Source of the DNA: Comamonadaceae bacterium
Lineage (GTDB): Bacteria > Pseudomonadota > Gammaproteobacteria > Burkholderiales > Burkholderiaceae_C
Direction of reading: 5' to 3'
Length of the DNA: 64,000 nt
NCBI GenBank assembly: GCA_004144865.1
Contig: SEAY01000008.1
Span: forward strand, 28,261 to 92,260
The notes under the pieces were generated by a model. That model was given only the letters and a program-made list of their open reading frames with translations. It was not told the origin of the DNA and made no database searches. Made by a program: the position numbers and the translations under genes. Below, in pieces: positions 9,056 to 19,572 of the stretch (the first letter of the stretch is position 1; each line of letters begins with the position of its first letter).

Positions 9056-10429
9056 ATGCTGACCGTCGTCGCCTTCATCGTTGCCCTCGGCCTGCTCATC
9101 GCCATCCACGAGTACGGCCACTACCGCGTGGCCGTCGCCTGCGGCGTCAAGGTGCTGCGCTTCTCGGTCGGCTTCGGCAAGACCCTCTACAGCTGGAAGC
9201 CGCGCCGGCCGCGCCCCGGGCAGGACACCGAATTCATCATCGGCGCCTTCCCGCTGGGCGGCTACGTGAAGATGCTCGACGAGCGCGAAGGCCCGGTGGA
9301 CGCCAGCGAGCGGCATCGCGCCTTCAACACCCAGCCGCTGAAGGCCCGTGCCGCCATCGTGGCCGCGGGTCCCCTGGCCAACCTGTTGCTCGCGATCCTG
9401 CTGTATGCCGCCGTCAACTGGATCGGCATGCAGGAGCCGGTGGCCATCCTCGGCACGCCGGTGGCGGGATCGGTGGCCGCCGATGCGGGCCTCAAGGGCG
9501 GCGAGCGCGTGGCGAACGCGGCCTTCGGGGGCGAGGCGGCGCGGCCCGTGCGCTCCTTCGAAGACCTGCGCTGGATGCTCACCCGCGCGGCGCTGGACGG
9601 CAAGGACCTGCGGCTGGAGCTGGCCGAAGGGCAGGGCGGCGCCACCCGGGCGGTGCTGTTGCCCCTGTCCCGGATCGATACGCGCGACGCCGACGCCCAG
9701 CTGATGCGCAAGGTCGGCATCGTGGCGCCCTGGAGTGCGCCGGTGCTGGGCGAGGTCATGCCCGACGGCGCCGCGGCCCGGGCCGGGCTGCGCCAGGGGG
9801 ACGTGGTGTTGAGCCTGGCGGGCCAGACCGTCGGCGACGCGCAGCAGCTGCGCGACCTGATCCGCGCGCAGGTGAAGGACGGCCGACCGGTCACCTCCAC
9901 CTGGGACATCGAGCGCCAGGGGCAGCGCCTGCAGGTTGCGGTGACGCCTGACCTGGCGGGCGAGGGCGCCGCGCGCGCCGGCCGCATCGCCGCCTACGTG
10001 GGGGTGCCGCCCGCCATGACCACCGTGCGGCACGGCCCCGTCGAGGGCCTGTGGAACGGGATCGTGCGCACCTGGGAGGTTTCGGACCTCACCCTGCGCA
10101 TGATCGGCCGCATGGTGATCGGCGAGGCGTCCATCAGGAACTTGAGCGGCCCGCTGACGATCGCCGACTATGCCGGCAAGTCCGCGAGCATGGGCTTCAC
10201 GCAGTACCTGCTGTTCCTCGCCCTCATCAGCGTGAGCCTCGGGGTGCTCAACCTGCTGCCGCTCCCGGTCTTGGACGGGGGGCACCTGATGTATTATCTT
10301 TGGGAGGCCGTCACGGGCCGGAGCATCTCCGACGCGTGGATGGAGCGCCTGCAACGCGGTGGCGTGGCGGTGCTGCTGGTGATGATGTCGATCGCGCTGT
10401 TCAACGACTTCGCCCGGCTCCTTGGATAG
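9056..10429 (+). CDS. rseP: Site-2 intramembrane metalloprotease RseP
   Basis: A 457-aa membrane protease. The zinc motif HEYGH is at residues 18-22 inside the first membrane helix. Two PDZ-like regions lie in the periplasmic part, the second around MPDGAAARAGLRQGDVVLSL. The third zinc ligand is in the C-terminal NLLPLPVLDGGHL motif. In proteobacteria RseP cleaves the anti-sigma factor RseA after DegS, and also signal-peptide remnants. It lies directly upstream of bamA, as in most proteobacteria, which suits a role in the envelope stress response to misassembled outer-membrane proteins. Confidence 0.96.
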   Translation: MLTVVAFIVALGLLIAIHEYGHYRVAVACGVKVLRFSVGFGKTLYSWKPRRPRPGQDTEFIIGAFPLGGYVKMLDEREGPVDASERHRAFNTQPLKARAAIVAAGPLANLLLAILLYAAVNWIGMQEPVAILGTPVAGSVAADAGLKGGERVANAAFGGEAARPVRSFEDLRWMLTRAALDGKDLRLELAEGQGGATRAVLLPLSRIDTRDADAQLMRKVGIVAPWSAPVLGEVMPDGAAARAGLRQGDVVLSLAGQTVGDAQQLRDLIRAQVKDGRPVTSTWDIERQGQRLQVAVTPDLAGEGAARAGRIAAYVGVPPAMTTVRHGPVEGLWNGIVRTWEVSDLTLRMIGRMVIGEASIRNLSGPLTIADYAGKSASMGFTQYLLFLALISVSLGVLNLLPLPVLDGGHLMYYLWEAVTGRSISDAWMERLQRGGVAVLLVMMSIALFNDFARLLG

Positions 10430-10486
10430 AACGACAACGTTGCTGCGGCCGCCGACCGCGGGTCCCGCCGGCGCCTTCCTGACTCA

Positions 10487-12781
10487 ATGAAAAGACAACT
10501 CAAGCGCTTGCGCGTGCGTACCGTTGCGGCCGTGGCCGCCCTGGCATTCGCCGGCCATACCTGGGCCGTCGATCCCTTCACGGTGCGCGATATCCGCATC
10601 GAGGGCCTGCAGCGGGTCGAGCCCGGCACGGTGTTCGGCTCGCTGCCTTTCCGCGTCGGCGAGCAGTACAACGACGAGAAGGGCTCGGCCGCGATCCGGG
10701 CCCTCTTCGCGCTGGGCCTGTTCAAGGACGTGCGGCTGGAGGTCAACGGCGACGTGCTCATCGTGGTGGTGGAAGAGCGCCCCACGGTGGCGGACGTCTC
10801 CTTCGTCGGCACCCGCGAGTTCAACGAGGACACGCTGAAGAAGGCGCTGCGCGAGATCGGCCTGACCGAGGGACGCCCCTACGACCAGGCGCTGGCCGAC
10901 CGCGCCGAGCAGGAGCTGCGCCGCCAGTACATCAACCGCAGCCTGTACGGCGCGGAGGTGGTGACCACGGTCACGCCCATCGAGCGCAACCGCGTCAACC
11001 TCACCTTCACGGTGACCGAGGGCGAGCCCACCCGCATCCGCGACATGCGCATCATCGGCGCGCGCACCTTCAGCGAAGAGACGCTGAAGGACCAGATGGA
11101 GCTCGATACCGGCGGCTGGCTGTCCTGGTACACCAAGTCCGACCGCTATTCGCGCACCAAGCTCAACGCCGACCTCGAGGCGCTGCGTTCCTACTACCTG
11201 CAGCGCGGCTTCCTGGAATTCCGCATCGATTCCACCCAGGTGGCGATCTCGCCGGACAAGCAGGACATCAGCATCACCGTCAACATCACGGAAGGCGAAC
11301 GCTACGTGGTGACGGGCGTGCGGCTGGAAGGCGACTACCTCGGCAAGGAAGAGGAGTTCAAGTCGCTGGTGAAGATCCGCCCGGGCGAGCCGTACAACGC
11401 AGACCAGGTGACGGAGACCACCAAGGCCTTCACCGAGTACTTCGGCAACTTCGGCTACGCCTTCGCGCAGGTGGAAGCCCGCCCGGAGATCGACCGCGCC
11501 AACAACCGCGTGTCCTTCGTGCTGGCGGCCGAGCCCTCGCGCCGCGCCTACGTGCGCCGCCTCAACATCGCGGGCAACAACCGCACCCGCGACGAAGTGA
11601 TCCGCCGCGAGTTCCGCCAGCTCGAGTCGAGCTGGTACGACGCCGAGAAGATCAAGCTCTCGCGCGACCGCGTCGACCGCCTCGGCTTCTTCACGGACGT
11701 GAACGTCGAGACCAGCGACGTCCCCGGCGCGCCCGACCAGGTCGACCTGACGGTCACCGTGGCCGAGAAGCCCACCGGCGCGCTGCAGCTGGGCGCCGGC
11801 TTCTCCAGCGCCGAGCGGCTGGCCCTGTCGTTCTCCCTCAAGCAGGAAAACGCCTTCGGCACCGGCAACTACCTGGGCCTCGAGGTCAACACCAGCAAGT
11901 TCAACCGCACGATCGCCTTCAACAGCGTCAACCCGTATTTCACGGCCGACGGCATCTCGCGCGCCTTCGACATCTACCACCGCACCTCCCGTCCGTACGA
12001 CGACCAGGGCGGCAACTACGCGATCATCACCTCGGGCGTGGGCCTGCGCTTCGGCGTGCCGTTCAGCGAGGTGGACACCGTGTTCTTCGGCGGCGCGCTG
12101 GAGCGCACCGAGATCGAGCCCGGCACCAACATCCCGGCCAGCTACCTGGTCTACGCCGAGCGCTTCGGCTACACGAGCACCTCGCTGCCGCTCACGGTGG
12201 GCTGGCAGCGCGACGACCGCGACAGCGCGCTCACGCCCACCCGCGGCCGCTTCCAGCGCTTCTCCGGCGAGTGGGGCGTGGCCGGCGACGCCCGCTACCT
12301 GCGCGGCAACTACCAGTACCAGCAGTACATCCCGATCACGAAGCTGTACACCTTCGCCTTCAACGGCGAACTGGGCTGGGGCAAGGGGCTGGAGGGGCGG
12401 CCGTACCCGGTGTTCAAGAACTTCTACTCGGGCGGCCTGGGTTCGGTGCGCGGCTTCGAGCAGGGCACCCTGGGCCCGCGCGACATCACCGGCGCCTCCA
12501 TCGGCGGCGCCCGCAAGATCACCCTGAACGCGGAGGTGATCACGCCGTTCCCCGGCGCCGGCAACGACCGCACGCTGCGCCTCTACGGCTTCGTCGACGT
12601 CGGCAACGTGTTCGGCGAGGACCAGAAGTTCACCCTCAGCGACCTGCGCGCCTCGGCCGGCCTCGGGGTGTCCTGGCTGTCGCCCATCGGCCCGCTGCGA
12701 ATCGCGATCGCCCAGCCCATCCGCAAGGAGCCTGGCGATAGAATCCAGCGACTGCAATTCCAGATCGGAACCTCCTTCTGA
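10487..12781 (+). CDS. bamA: Outer-membrane protein assembly factor BamA
   Basis: A 764-aa Omp85 protein with a cleavable signal peptide ending near GHTWA, five POTRA repeats across roughly residues 25-425, and a C-terminal 16-strand barrel. The conserved VRGF motif of loop 6 appears in LGSVRGFEQGTLGPRD, and the protein ends in a terminal Phe (QFQIGTSF), the usual outer-membrane beta-signal. BamA inserts beta-barrel proteins into the outer membrane with the BamBCDE lipoproteins. It shares one base with the ompH start, so the two are coupled. Confidence 0.98.
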   Translation: MKRQLKRLRVRTVAAVAALAFAGHTWAVDPFTVRDIRIEGLQRVEPGTVFGSLPFRVGEQYNDEKGSAAIRALFALGLFKDVRLEVNGDVLIVVVEERPTVADVSFVGTREFNEDTLKKALREIGLTEGRPYDQALADRAEQELRRQYINRSLYGAEVVTTVTPIERNRVNLTFTVTEGEPTRIRDMRIIGARTFSEETLKDQMELDTGGWLSWYTKSDRYSRTKLNADLEALRSYYLQRGFLEFRIDSTQVAISPDKQDISITVNITEGERYVVTGVRLEGDYLGKEEEFKSLVKIRPGEPYNADQVTETTKAFTEYFGNFGYAFAQVEARPEIDRANNRVSFVLAAEPSRRAYVRRLNIAGNNRTRDEVIRREFRQLESSWYDAEKIKLSRDRVDRLGFFTDVNVETSDVPGAPDQVDLTVTVAEKPTGALQLGAGFSSAERLALSFSLKQENAFGTGNYLGLEVNTSKFNRTIAFNSVNPYFTADGISRAFDIYHRTSRPYDDQGGNYAIITSGVGLRFGVPFSEVDTVFFGGALERTEIEPGTNIPASYLVYAERFGYTSTSLPLTVGWQRDDRDSALTPTRGRFQRFSGEWGVAGDARYLRGNYQYQQYIPITKLYTFAFNGELGWGKGLEGRPYPVFKNFYSGGLGSVRGFEQGTLGPRDITGASIGGARKITLNAEVITPFPGAGNDRTLRLYGFVDVGNVFGEDQKFTLSDLRASAGLGVSWLSPIGPLRIAIAQPIRKEPGDRIQRLQFQIGTSF

Positions 12782-13290
12782 TGACGTACCTGACCCGACA
12801 TGTCCTGGTGTTCCTGCTGGGTGCGCTGGCCAGCGTCGCGCAGGTGCAGGCCCAGGAGTTCCGCGTGGGCTTCGTCAACACCGACCGGATCTTCCGCGAG
12901 GCCAACTCCGCCAAGCAGGCCCAGGGCAAGCTGGAGCAGGAGTTCTCGCGCCGCGAGAAGGAGCTCAACGACCTGGGCGCGGCGCTGAAGACGGCCTCCG
13001 AGCGCTTCGAGCGCGAGGCGCCCACGCTCACCGAGCAGCAGCGCGGCCAGCGCCAGAAGGCATTGATCGACCAGGACCGCGAGTTCCAGCGCAAGCGCCG
13101 CGAGTTCCAGGAAGACCTCAACGCCCGCAAGAACGAGGAACTGCAGCAGGTCCTCGACCGCGCCAACCGCGTGGTGCGCCAGGTCGCCGAGCAGGAGAAG
13201 TACGACCTGATCCTGCAGGAAGCGGTCTACATCAACCCCAAGCACGACATCACCGACAAGGTGATCCGAGCGCTGAACGCGGTCCGCTGA
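12781..13290 (+). CDS. ompH: Periplasmic chaperone OmpH/Skp
   Basis: A 169-aa Skp-family chaperone that keeps unfolded outer-membrane proteins soluble on the way to BamA. It begins with a signal peptide ending near VQAQ, then [16 protein letters not shown], the small trimerisation strand. A long charged coiled coil follows (about residues 40-120, rich in Glu, Arg and Lys), and the protein closes with the C-terminal strand [17 protein letters not shown]. The start overlaps the bamA stop by one base (TGATG). It is followed by lpxD after 13 nt. Confidence 0.95.
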   Translation: MTYLTRHVLVFLLGALASVAQVQAQEFRVGFVNTDRIFREANSAKQAQGKLEQEFSRREKELNDLGAALKTASERFEREAPTLTEQQRGQRQKALIDQDREFQRKRREFQEDLNARKNEELQQVLDRANRVVRQVAEQEKYDLILQEAVYINPKHDITDKVIRALNAVR

Positions 13291-13303
13291 CGCGCGCACG
13301 GGC

Positions 13304-14272
13304 GTGGCGCTGCAACTCGCCGGGATCGTCGCCGCCCTCGGGGGCGAACTGCACGGTGACCCCGCATTGCGCATCGAGGGCATCGCCCCGCTGGAATCCG
13401 CCGGCCCCGCGCAGCTGAGCTTCCTGAGCAATCCCCGGTACCGGTCCCAGCTGGACGCTACGCGCGCCGGCTGCGTGATCGTCGGGCCCGCCATGAAGGA
13501 GGCCGCGCTGGCGCGCGGCGCCTGCATCGTCGCCGACGACCCCTACGCCTACTTCGCCCGCGTGACCCAGCTGTGGAAACGAGCCCAGGCGCGCGAGGCC
13601 AGCCCGGCGATCCACCCGAGCGCCGTGATCGCCGACGACGTGGTGCTGGGCGAGGGCGTGCGCATAGGCGCGCACTGCGTCGTCGAACGGGGCGCGCGCA
13701 TAGGCGCCGGCACGGTGCTCAAGTCCCGCGTGACCATCGCCGAGGACTGCGTGCTGGGCGCGCGCTGCATCGTCCACCCCGGCGTCGTGATCGGCGCCGA
13801 CGGCTTCGGCTTCGCGCCCACGGCCGCCGGCTTCGAGAAGATCGAGCAGCTGGGCGCGGTGCGCATCGGCGACGACGTCGAGGTCGGCGCCAACACCTGC
13901 ATAGACCGCGGCGCGCTGGCCGATACCGTCATCGAGGACGGCGTCAAGCTCGACAACCTGGTCCAGGTGGGCCACAACTGCCGCATCGGGCGGCACACGG
14001 TGGTCTCCGGCTGCACCGGCATCGCCGGCAGCGCCACCATAGGCGCGCACTGCATGATCGGCGGCGCAGCGATGATCCTGGGCCACCTGACCATCGCCGA
14101 CAAGGTGCACATCTCCGCCGGCTCCTTCGTGGCGCGCTCCATTTCAAAGCCCGGCCTGTACACCGGCATCTTCCCCATCGACGACAATGCCGCCTGGGAA
14201 AAGAACGCCGCCACGCTGAAGCAGCTGCACACGCTGCGCGAGCGCATCAAGGCGCTCGAAAAGAAACTCTGA
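13304..14272 (+). CDS. lpxD: UDP-3-O-(3-hydroxyacyl)glucosamine N-acyltransferase
   Basis: A 322-aa left-handed beta-helix acyltransferase performing the third step of lipid A synthesis. An N-terminal uridine-binding domain (residues 1 to about 100) is followed by hexapeptide repeats; the catalytic histidine is in [11 protein letters not shown]. The C-terminal helix ends LKALEKKL-like, as expected. The start is a GTG at 13304; no ATG gives a better N-terminus, and the predicted [16 protein letters not shown] matches the family beginning. It sits with fabZ, lpxA and lpxB in the standard order. Confidence 0.96.
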   Translation: MALQLAGIVAALGGELHGDPALRIEGIAPLESAGPAQLSFLSNPRYRSQLDATRAGCVIVGPAMKEAALARGACIVADDPYAYFARVTQLWKRAQAREASPAIHPSAVIADDVVLGEGVRIGAHCVVERGARIGAGTVLKSRVTIAEDCVLGARCIVHPGVVIGADGFGFAPTAAGFEKIEQLGAVRIGDDVEVGANTCIDRGALADTVIEDGVKLDNLVQVGHNCRIGRHTVVSGCTGIAGSATIGAHCMIGGAAMILGHLTIADKVHISAGSFVARSISKPGLYTGIFPIDDNAAWEKNAATLKQLHTLRERIKALEKKL

Positions 14273-14280
14273 ATCCGCTC

Positions 14281-14718
14281 ATGGACATCCACCAGATCCT
14301 CAAGAAGCTGCCGCACCGCTACCCGTTCCTGCTGGTGGACCGGGTGCTGGCAGTCGACGCCGGCAAGACGATCAAGGCGCTGAAGAACGTCACCATCAAC
14401 GAGCCCTTCTTCGTGGGCCACTTCCCGCACCGCCCGGTGATGCCGGGCGTGCTGATCGTCGAGGCGATGGCGCAGGCGGCGGGCCTGCTGGCTTTCTCCG
14501 GCGAGACCGCCGGCAGCGACACCAACTCGGTCATCTACTTCGCCGGCATCGACGGCGCCCGCTTCAAGCGCCCGGTGGAGCCGGGCGACCAGCTGGTGAT
14601 GGACGTGGAGATCCTGCGCCACAAGGCGGGCATCTACAAGTTCAAGGGCACGGCCCGCGTCGGCGACGAGATCGCCTGCGAGGCCGAGCTGATGTGCACC
14701 ATGCGCACCATCGCGTAA
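14281..14718 (+). CDS. fabZ: 3-hydroxyacyl-ACP dehydratase FabZ
   Basis: A 145-aa hot-dog dehydratase of fatty-acid elongation. The active-site region [20 protein letters not shown] carries the catalytic His and Glu, and [14 protein letters not shown] is the usual second motif. FabZ and LpxA compete for 3-hydroxyacyl-ACP, so its place between lpxD and lpxA reflects the balance between phospholipid and lipid A synthesis. The ATG at 14281 gives the standard start, [18 protein letters not shown]. Confidence 0.97.
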   Translation: MDIHQILKKLPHRYPFLLVDRVLAVDAGKTIKALKNVTINEPFFVGHFPHRPVMPGVLIVEAMAQAAGLLAFSGETAGSDTNSVIYFAGIDGARFKRPVEPGDQLVMDVEILRHKAGIYKFKGTARVGDEIACEAELMCTMRTIA

Positions 14719-14732
14719 GGGCGGCCCGCGCA

Positions 14733-15521
14733 GTGGCGAGCATCCATCCCACCGCCATCGTCGACCCCAAGGCGGAACTGGACGCGAGCGTCGAGATCGG
14801 GCCGTACACGCTGGTCGGCCCGCACGTGAAGATCGCCGCCGGCACCACCGTGGCCGGCCACGTGGTGATCGAGGGGCATACCACGATAGGCCGCGACAAC
14901 CGCATCTTCCAGTTCGCCTCGGTAGGCGCCGCCAACCAGGACAAGAAGTACAAGGGCGAGCCGACCGAGCTGGTGATCGGCGACCGCAACACGATCCGCG
15001 AGTTCGTCACGCTCAACGTCGGCACCGTGCAGGACAAGGCCCGCACGCGCATCGGCAGCGACAACTGGATCATGGCCTACGTGCACGTGGCGCACGACTG
15101 CGTCGTGGGCGACAACACCACGCTGGCCAACAACGCCACGCTGGCGGGGCACGTGGAGATCGGCGACTGGGTCACGGTGGGCGGCCTCACTGGCATCCAC
15201 CAGTTCGTGAAGGTCGGCGCCCACGCCATGATCGGCTTCGCCAGCGCGGTCTCGCAGGACGTGCCGCCCTTCATGCTGGTGGACGGCAACCCGCTCGCCG
15301 TGCGGGGCGTCAACGTCGTCGGCCTGCGCCGGCGGGACTTCAGCAACGAGCGCATCAACGCGGTCAGGCAGATGCACAAGCTCCTGTACCGCGAGGGGCG
15401 CACGCTGGAGGCGGCGCGCGAGGCGATCGCGGCACTCGGGCCGTCCGCGCCCGAGGCGGCCGGCGACATCGCCATGATGGGCGCCTTCCTTGCCGCAGCC
15501 AGCCGCGGCATCGCGCGCTAG
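14733..15521 (+). CDS. lpxA: UDP-N-acetylglucosamine O-acyltransferase
   Basis: A 262-aa left-handed beta-helix enzyme catalysing the first step of lipid A synthesis. Hexapeptide repeats begin at [20 protein letters not shown] and run to about residue 180. The catalytic His is in the [14 protein letters not shown] stretch, and [13 protein letters not shown] is well conserved. The GTG at 14733 (protein starting [10 protein letters not shown]) is preferred: it gives the exact family length, while the longer open frame from 14694 would add a non-conserved leader inside fabZ. It ends two bases before lpxB. Confidence 0.95.
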   Translation: MASIHPTAIVDPKAELDASVEIGPYTLVGPHVKIAAGTTVAGHVVIEGHTTIGRDNRIFQFASVGAANQDKKYKGEPTELVIGDRNTIREFVTLNVGTVQDKARTRIGSDNWIMAYVHVAHDCVVGDNTTLANNATLAGHVEIGDWVTVGGLTGIHQFVKVGAHAMIGFASAVSQDVPPFMLVDGNPLAVRGVNVVGLRRRDFSNERINAVRQMHKLLYREGRTLEAAREAIAALGPSAPEAAGDIAMMGAFLAAASRGIAR

Positions 15522-15523
15522 CG

Positions 15524-16666
15524 ATGCCGGGCACGCCGCGCTTCGCCCTGGTGGCAGGCGAGGCATCGGGGGACCTGCTGGCTTCCCTGGTGCTGCAGGC
15601 CATGCGCGCGCGCTGGCCGGAGCTGGCCGCGCACGGCATCGGCGGGCCGCAGATGCAGGCCCGCGGCTTCGAGGCCTGGTGGCCGGCCGACAAGCTCTCG
15701 GTCAGCGGCTACATCGAGGTGCTGCGCCACCTGCGCGAGATCCTGGGCATCCGCGATGCGCTGCGCGAGCGGCTGCTGGCCGAACGCCCCGACGTGTTCA
15801 TCGGCGTCGATGCGCCGGACTTCAACCTGGGCCTGGAGACGCAGCTGCGCGCGGCGGGCATCAAGACCGTCCACTTCGTCTGCCCGTCCATCTGGGCGTG
15901 GCGCATGAAGCGCGTGGAAAAGCTCAAGCGGGCCTGCGACCACGTGCTGTGCATCTTCCCTTTCGAGCCGGAGCTGCTGGCACGGCACGGAATTGACGCG
16001 ACGTACGTCGGCCACCCCCTCGCGAACGTGATTCCCATGGAGCCGGACCAGGCCGGCGCGCGCCAGGCGCTGGGCCTGCCCGCGCAGGGCGAGGTGATCG
16101 CGGTGCTGCCCGGCAGCCGCGCCTCCGAGGTCGAGAACCTCGCCCCGTGTTTCCTGCAGGCCGCCGCGCTGCTGCAGCGCCAGCGCCCCGACGCCTGGTT
16201 CGTGCTGCCCGCCGTGCCGCGGCTGCAGGCGCGCATCGAGGAGATCGCCCGCGGCGTGCCGGGCCTGCGCAACCTGAAGATCGTCGCCGGCCAGTCCCAC
16301 GCGGTCCTGGCCGCGTGCGACGTCGCCCTGGTGGCGAGCGGCACCGCCACGCTGGAAACGGCGCTCTTCAAGCGGCCGATGGTGATCTCCTACCGCACCC
16401 ACTGGCTCACGTACGCGCTGATGAAGCCGCGGCACCTGCAGCCCTGGATCGGCCTGCCCAACATCCTGTGCAGTGATTTCGTCGTGCCCGAGTTGCTGCA
16501 GTCCAACGCTAAACCCGAGTCGCTCTGCGGGGCGCTGGCCGCGTGGCTGGACAGCCCTGACAGAATGCGTGGCGTGCAGGAGAAATTCCGGGCCCTCCAT
16601 GGCCAGCTCCGGCGCGATACCGCCACCCTCGCCACCGATGCCATCGAAAAAGTCCTCCAGCGCTGA
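15524..16666 (+). CDS. lpxB: Lipid-A-disaccharide synthase
   Basis: A 380-aa GT19 glycosyltransferase that joins UDP-2,3-diacylglucosamine and lipid X. It begins [19 protein letters not shown], with the conserved GEASGD motif, and carries [12 protein letters not shown] and a C-terminal half with [12 protein letters not shown], typical of the nucleotide-sugar pocket. The 3' end overlaps rnhB by 29 nt in another frame. All of the early lipid A enzymes expected in this cluster (lpxD, lpxA, lpxB) are thus present; lpxC and lpxH are elsewhere. Confidence 0.96.
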   Translation: MPGTPRFALVAGEASGDLLASLVLQAMRARWPELAAHGIGGPQMQARGFEAWWPADKLSVSGYIEVLRHLREILGIRDALRERLLAERPDVFIGVDAPDFNLGLETQLRAAGIKTVHFVCPSIWAWRMKRVEKLKRACDHVLCIFPFEPELLARHGIDATYVGHPLANVIPMEPDQAGARQALGLPAQGEVIAVLPGSRASEVENLAPCFLQAAALLQRQRPDAWFVLPAVPRLQARIEEIARGVPGLRNLKIVAGQSHAVLAACDVALVASGTATLETALFKRPMVISYRTHWLTYALMKPRHLQPWIGLPNILCSDFVVPELLQSNAKPESLCGALAAWLDSPDRMRGVQEKFRALHGQLRRDTATLATDAIEKVLQR

Positions 16667-17318
16667 AGTCCCGGTGCGGCCGATCCGCGTGCTGCAGAAG
16701 CGCCTGGACTGGGACCCGGTCGGGCTGCTGGCCGGCGTGGACGAGGCCGGGCGTGGCCCGCTCGCCGGCCCCGTCGTGGCCGCCGCCGTGATCCTGGACG
16801 ACACGCGCCGCATCAACGGCCTGGCCGACTCCAAGGTGCTGACGCCGCTGCAGCGCGACAAGCTCTACGACCGCATCCGCGAGAAGGCACTGTGCTGCGC
16901 GGTCGGCTCCGCCACGGTGGAAGAGATCGACACCCTGAACATCTTCCACGCCACCATGCTGGCCATGAAGCGTGCGGTGGAGGGCCTGCGGCTGAAGCCG
17001 GCGAAGGTGCTCGTGGACGGCAACCGGCTGCCGCGGCTGGACGTGCTGTCCGAGGCCATCGTGGGCGGCGACGCCAAGGTGAAGTCGATCTCCGCGGCTT
17101 CCATCATCGCCAAGGTCACGCGCGACCGCCTGCTGGCCGAACTGCACGAGCAGTTCCCGCAATACGGCTTCGCGGCGCACAAGGGCTACAGCACGCCCGA
17201 GCACCTGGAGGCGCTGCGCGTCCACGGTCCCTGCGTGCATCACCGCAAGCACTTCGCGCCCGTGGCCGCGCAGTTCGCCATCGCCGAGGGCGTGGCGGTG
17301 TCCGTGCACATGCAGTGA
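16638..17318 (+). CDS. rnhB: Ribonuclease HII
   Basis: A 226-aa RNase HII, which nicks RNA in DNA-RNA hybrids and removes misincorporated ribonucleotides. The diagnostic [15 protein letters not shown] is at about residue 33, and [17 protein letters not shown] and HKGYSTPEH follow. The ATG at 16638 overlaps lpxB by 29 nt; a GTG at 16674 would give a shorter start ([13 protein letters not shown]) and is also possible because residues before it are not conserved. The next gene overlaps by GTGA, so translation is coupled. Confidence 0.94.
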   Translation: MPSKKSSSAEVPVRPIRVLQKRLDWDPVGLLAGVDEAGRGPLAGPVVAAAVILDDTRRINGLADSKVLTPLQRDKLYDRIREKALCCAVGSATVEEIDTLNIFHATMLAMKRAVEGLRLKPAKVLVDGNRLPRLDVLSEAIVGGDAKVKSISAASIIAKVTRDRLLAELHEQFPQYGFAAHKGYSTPEHLEALRVHGPCVHHRKHFAPVAAQFAIAEGVAVSVHMQ

Positions 17319-18121
17319 CCTCCGGCCCCCAGTCCATCCATTCCCGCGACAACGCGCTGCTGAAGGAACTGCGGCGGCTGGCGCAGGACAGCACCGCCTA
17401 CCGCAAGCAGGGCCGCGTGTGGCTGGAGGGCGACCACCTTTGCCGCGCCGCCCTGCAGCGCGGACAGCATCCGGCGCTGGCCGTGTTCCAGGCGTCCTGG
17501 TACGACCAGGTGGGCCACCAGTGGGACGACGCCGGCGGCAAGGTCGTGGTGATCGAGGACGGCCTCTTCGCCACCCTGAGCGCGCTGGAGTCGCCCGGCC
17601 GCATGGGCTTCGTGCTGCCGCTGCCGCAGGCGTCCACGCTCGACGCGCAGGCGCCCACGGTGGTGCTGGACGGCCTGCAGGACGCCGGCAACGTCGGGAC
17701 GATCCTGCGCAGCGCCGCCGCCTTCGGCTTTCGCCAGGTGCTGGCGATGAAGGGCACCGCGGCGCTTTGGAGTCCCAAGGTGCTGCGGGCCGGGATGGGC
17801 GCGCATTTCGGGCTGAAGCTCATCGAAGGGCTGGAGCCTGCCGCCCTGGACGCGCTGCGGATTCCGCTGCTGGCCACCAGCTCGCACCAGGGCGACTACC
17901 TGCACCAGGCGACGCTGCCTTGGCCCTGCGGCTGGGTGCTGGGACACGAAGGGCAGGGCGTCAGCACGGCGCTGGCCGCGCGCGCCGCGCAGTTCCTGCG
18001 CATCGTCCAGCCCGGGGGCGAGGAGTCGCTCAACGTGGGCGCGGCGGCGGCGATCTGCCTGCACGCGAGCGCGGCGGGGCAAGCGGGGAACATGGACGCC
18101 GGGTTCGCCGCTTCTTCGTAG
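17315..18121 (+). CDS. TrmH/SpoU-family RNA 2'-O-methyltransferase
   Basis: A 268-aa knotted (SPOUT) methyltransferase. The three family motifs are visible: [20 protein letters not shown], the AdoMet-binding LGHEGQGVS, and [14 protein letters not shown]. The N-terminal part ([13 protein letters not shown]) resembles the substrate-binding domain of TrmH/RlmB-like proteins. The RNA target cannot be told from sequence. The GTG start at 17315 overlaps the rnhB stop. Its TAG stop is part of the palindromic repeat at 18117, so the last residues after the methyltransferase core (MDAGFAASS) may have changed when the repeat arrived. Confidence 0.88.
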   Translation: MTSGPQSIHSRDNALLKELRRLAQDSTAYRKQGRVWLEGDHLCRAALQRGQHPALAVFQASWYDQVGHQWDDAGGKVVVIEDGLFATLSALESPGRMGFVLPLPQASTLDAQAPTVVLDGLQDAGNVGTILRSAAAFGFRQVLAMKGTAALWSPKVLRAGMGAHFGLKLIEGLEPAALDALRIPLLATSSHQGDYLHQATLPWPCGWVLGHEGQGVSTALAARAAQFLRIVQPGGEESLNVGAAAAICLHASAAGQAGNMDAGFAASS

Positions 18122-18194
18122 GCTGGGTTCGCCGCAGGCGACCCCAGCGATCCGGCGCGCAATGCTGGGCCGCCTGCGGCGAACCCGGCCTACG
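18117..18194. repeat. GTAGGCTGGGTTCGC palindromic repeat, copy 1
   Basis: An imperfect inverted repeat. The left arm is 18117-18148 and the right arm 18164-18194; the first 22 or so bases match after reverse complementing except one change (CGTAGGCTGGG against CGTAGGCCGGG). It can fold into a long hairpin. The second to fourth bases of the GTAG at its left edge form the stop codon of the methyltransferase gene. A second copy is at 39915-39987. Confidence 0.88.
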
Positions 18195-18262
18195 GATCCG
18201 CGTCGCCCCCGCCCGGCGAGGCTCGCGCGTTCCCCAGAGGAGAAAGGGTGATACCGCCGCGA

Positions 18263-18268
18263 TATAAT
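18263..18268 (+). promoter_or_regulatory. -10 element of the carAB promoter
   Basis: A perfect TATAAT stands alone in a GC-rich gap 130 nt before carA. The matching -35 is weak (gagaaa region near 18240). The transcript would have a leader of about 120 nt, which leaves room for pyrimidine- or arginine-linked control, but no specific attenuator was recognised. The stretch 18195-18397 holds nothing else I can identify. Confidence 0.6.
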
Positions 18269-18397
18269 GAGCGGCTTACCCGCACACCCCGGTACGCCTA
18301 GCGCATCCAGCCACTCCCCCGACAAAAGCAACATCGAGAGCCCAGGCTTTCGGTCGCGATTCTGGGCGTACCCGTGCACTCAAAACCGGAGAACCCA

Positions 18398-19570
18398 GTG
18401 CTTTCGTCGCTTCAGGGAGCCTTCCCGCCCGCCATCCTGGCGCTCGCTGACGGCACGGTCTTTATCGGCAACTCGATCGGCGCTCCTGGCACCACCACCG
18501 GCGAAGTCGTGTTCAACACGGCGCTCACCGGCTACCAGGAAATCCTCACCGATCCGAGCTACGCCCACCAGATCGTCACGCTCACCTATCCGCATATCGG
18601 CAACTACGGCATCAATGCCGAGGACGTCGAGGCGCGCAAGGTCTATGCCGCCGGCCTGATCATCCGCGACCTGCCGCTGATCGCCTCCAACTTCCGCTCC
18701 GACATGACGCTGCAGCAGTACCTGCAGCGCGAGAAGACGGTGGGCATCGCCAACGTCGACACCCGCAAGCTCACCCGCATCCTGCGCACCAAGGGCGCGC
18801 AGAACGGCTGCGTGATGGCGCTGAAGGACGGCCAGGAGGTCACGCCGGCGCTGGTCGACGAGGCGGTGGCCAAGGCGCGCGCCGAGAAGTCCATGGCCGG
18901 CCTCGACCTGGCCCAGGAAGTCACGATCGGCAAGTCCTACGACTGGGACCAGACCGAGTGGCATCTCGGCACCGGCTACGGGCACCTGGAGAATGCGAAG
19001 TACCACGTGGTCGCCTTCGACTACGGCGTGAAGAGCAACATCCTGCGCATGCTGGCCGAGCGCGGCTGCAAGGTGACGGTGGTGCCGGCGAAGACGCCCG
19101 CGGCCGAAGTGAAGAAGCTCAAGCCCGACGGCGTGTTCCTCTCCAACGGCCCCGGCGACCCGGAGCCCTGCGACTACGCGATCGCGGCGACCCGCGACCT
19201 GATCGAGGACGGCTACCCCACCTTCGGCATCTGCCTGGGGCACCAGATCATGGCGCTCGCATCGGGCGCGAAGACCTACAAGATGCCCTTCGGCCACCAT
19301 GGCGCGAACCACCCGGTGAAGGACCTCGACACCGGCCGCGTGAGCATCACCAGCCAGAACCACGGCTTCGCGGTGGACGACAAGACCCTGCCGGCGAACC
19401 TGCGCGCGACCCATGTCTCGCTGTTCGACGGCACCCTCCAGGGCCTGGCGCGCACCGACAAGCCCGCTTTCTGCTTCCAGGGCCACCCGGAAGCCTCCCC
19501 CGGCCCGCACGACATCGGTTACCTGTTCGACCGGTTCACCGGCCTGATGGACGAGAAGAAGACGAAGTAA
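18398..19570 (+). CDS. carA: Carbamoyl-phosphate synthase, small (glutaminase) subunit
   Basis: A 390-aa subunit that releases ammonia from glutamine for CarB. The C-terminal class I amidotransferase has the nucleophile Cys in [10 protein letters not shown], and the His and Glu of the triad in [14 protein letters not shown]. The start is the GTG at 18398, which has GGAGA five bases upstream and gives an N-terminus leading directly into [14 protein letters not shown]; a GTG eight codons earlier (18374) lacks this support. It is followed after two bases by carB. Confidence 0.95.
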   Translation: MLSSLQGAFPPAILALADGTVFIGNSIGAPGTTTGEVVFNTALTGYQEILTDPSYAHQIVTLTYPHIGNYGINAEDVEARKVYAAGLIIRDLPLIASNFRSDMTLQQYLQREKTVGIANVDTRKLTRILRTKGAQNGCVMALKDGQEVTPALVDEAVAKARAEKSMAGLDLAQEVTIGKSYDWDQTEWHLGTGYGHLENAKYHVVAFDYGVKSNILRMLAERGCKVTVVPAKTPAAEVKKLKPDGVFLSNGPGDPEPCDYAIAATRDLIEDGYPTFGICLGHQIMALASGAKTYKMPFGHHGANHPVKDLDTGRVSITSQNHGFAVDDKTLPANLRATHVSLFDGTLQGLARTDKPAFCFQGHPEASPGPHDIGYLFDRFTGLMDEKKTK

Positions 19571-19572
19571 CC

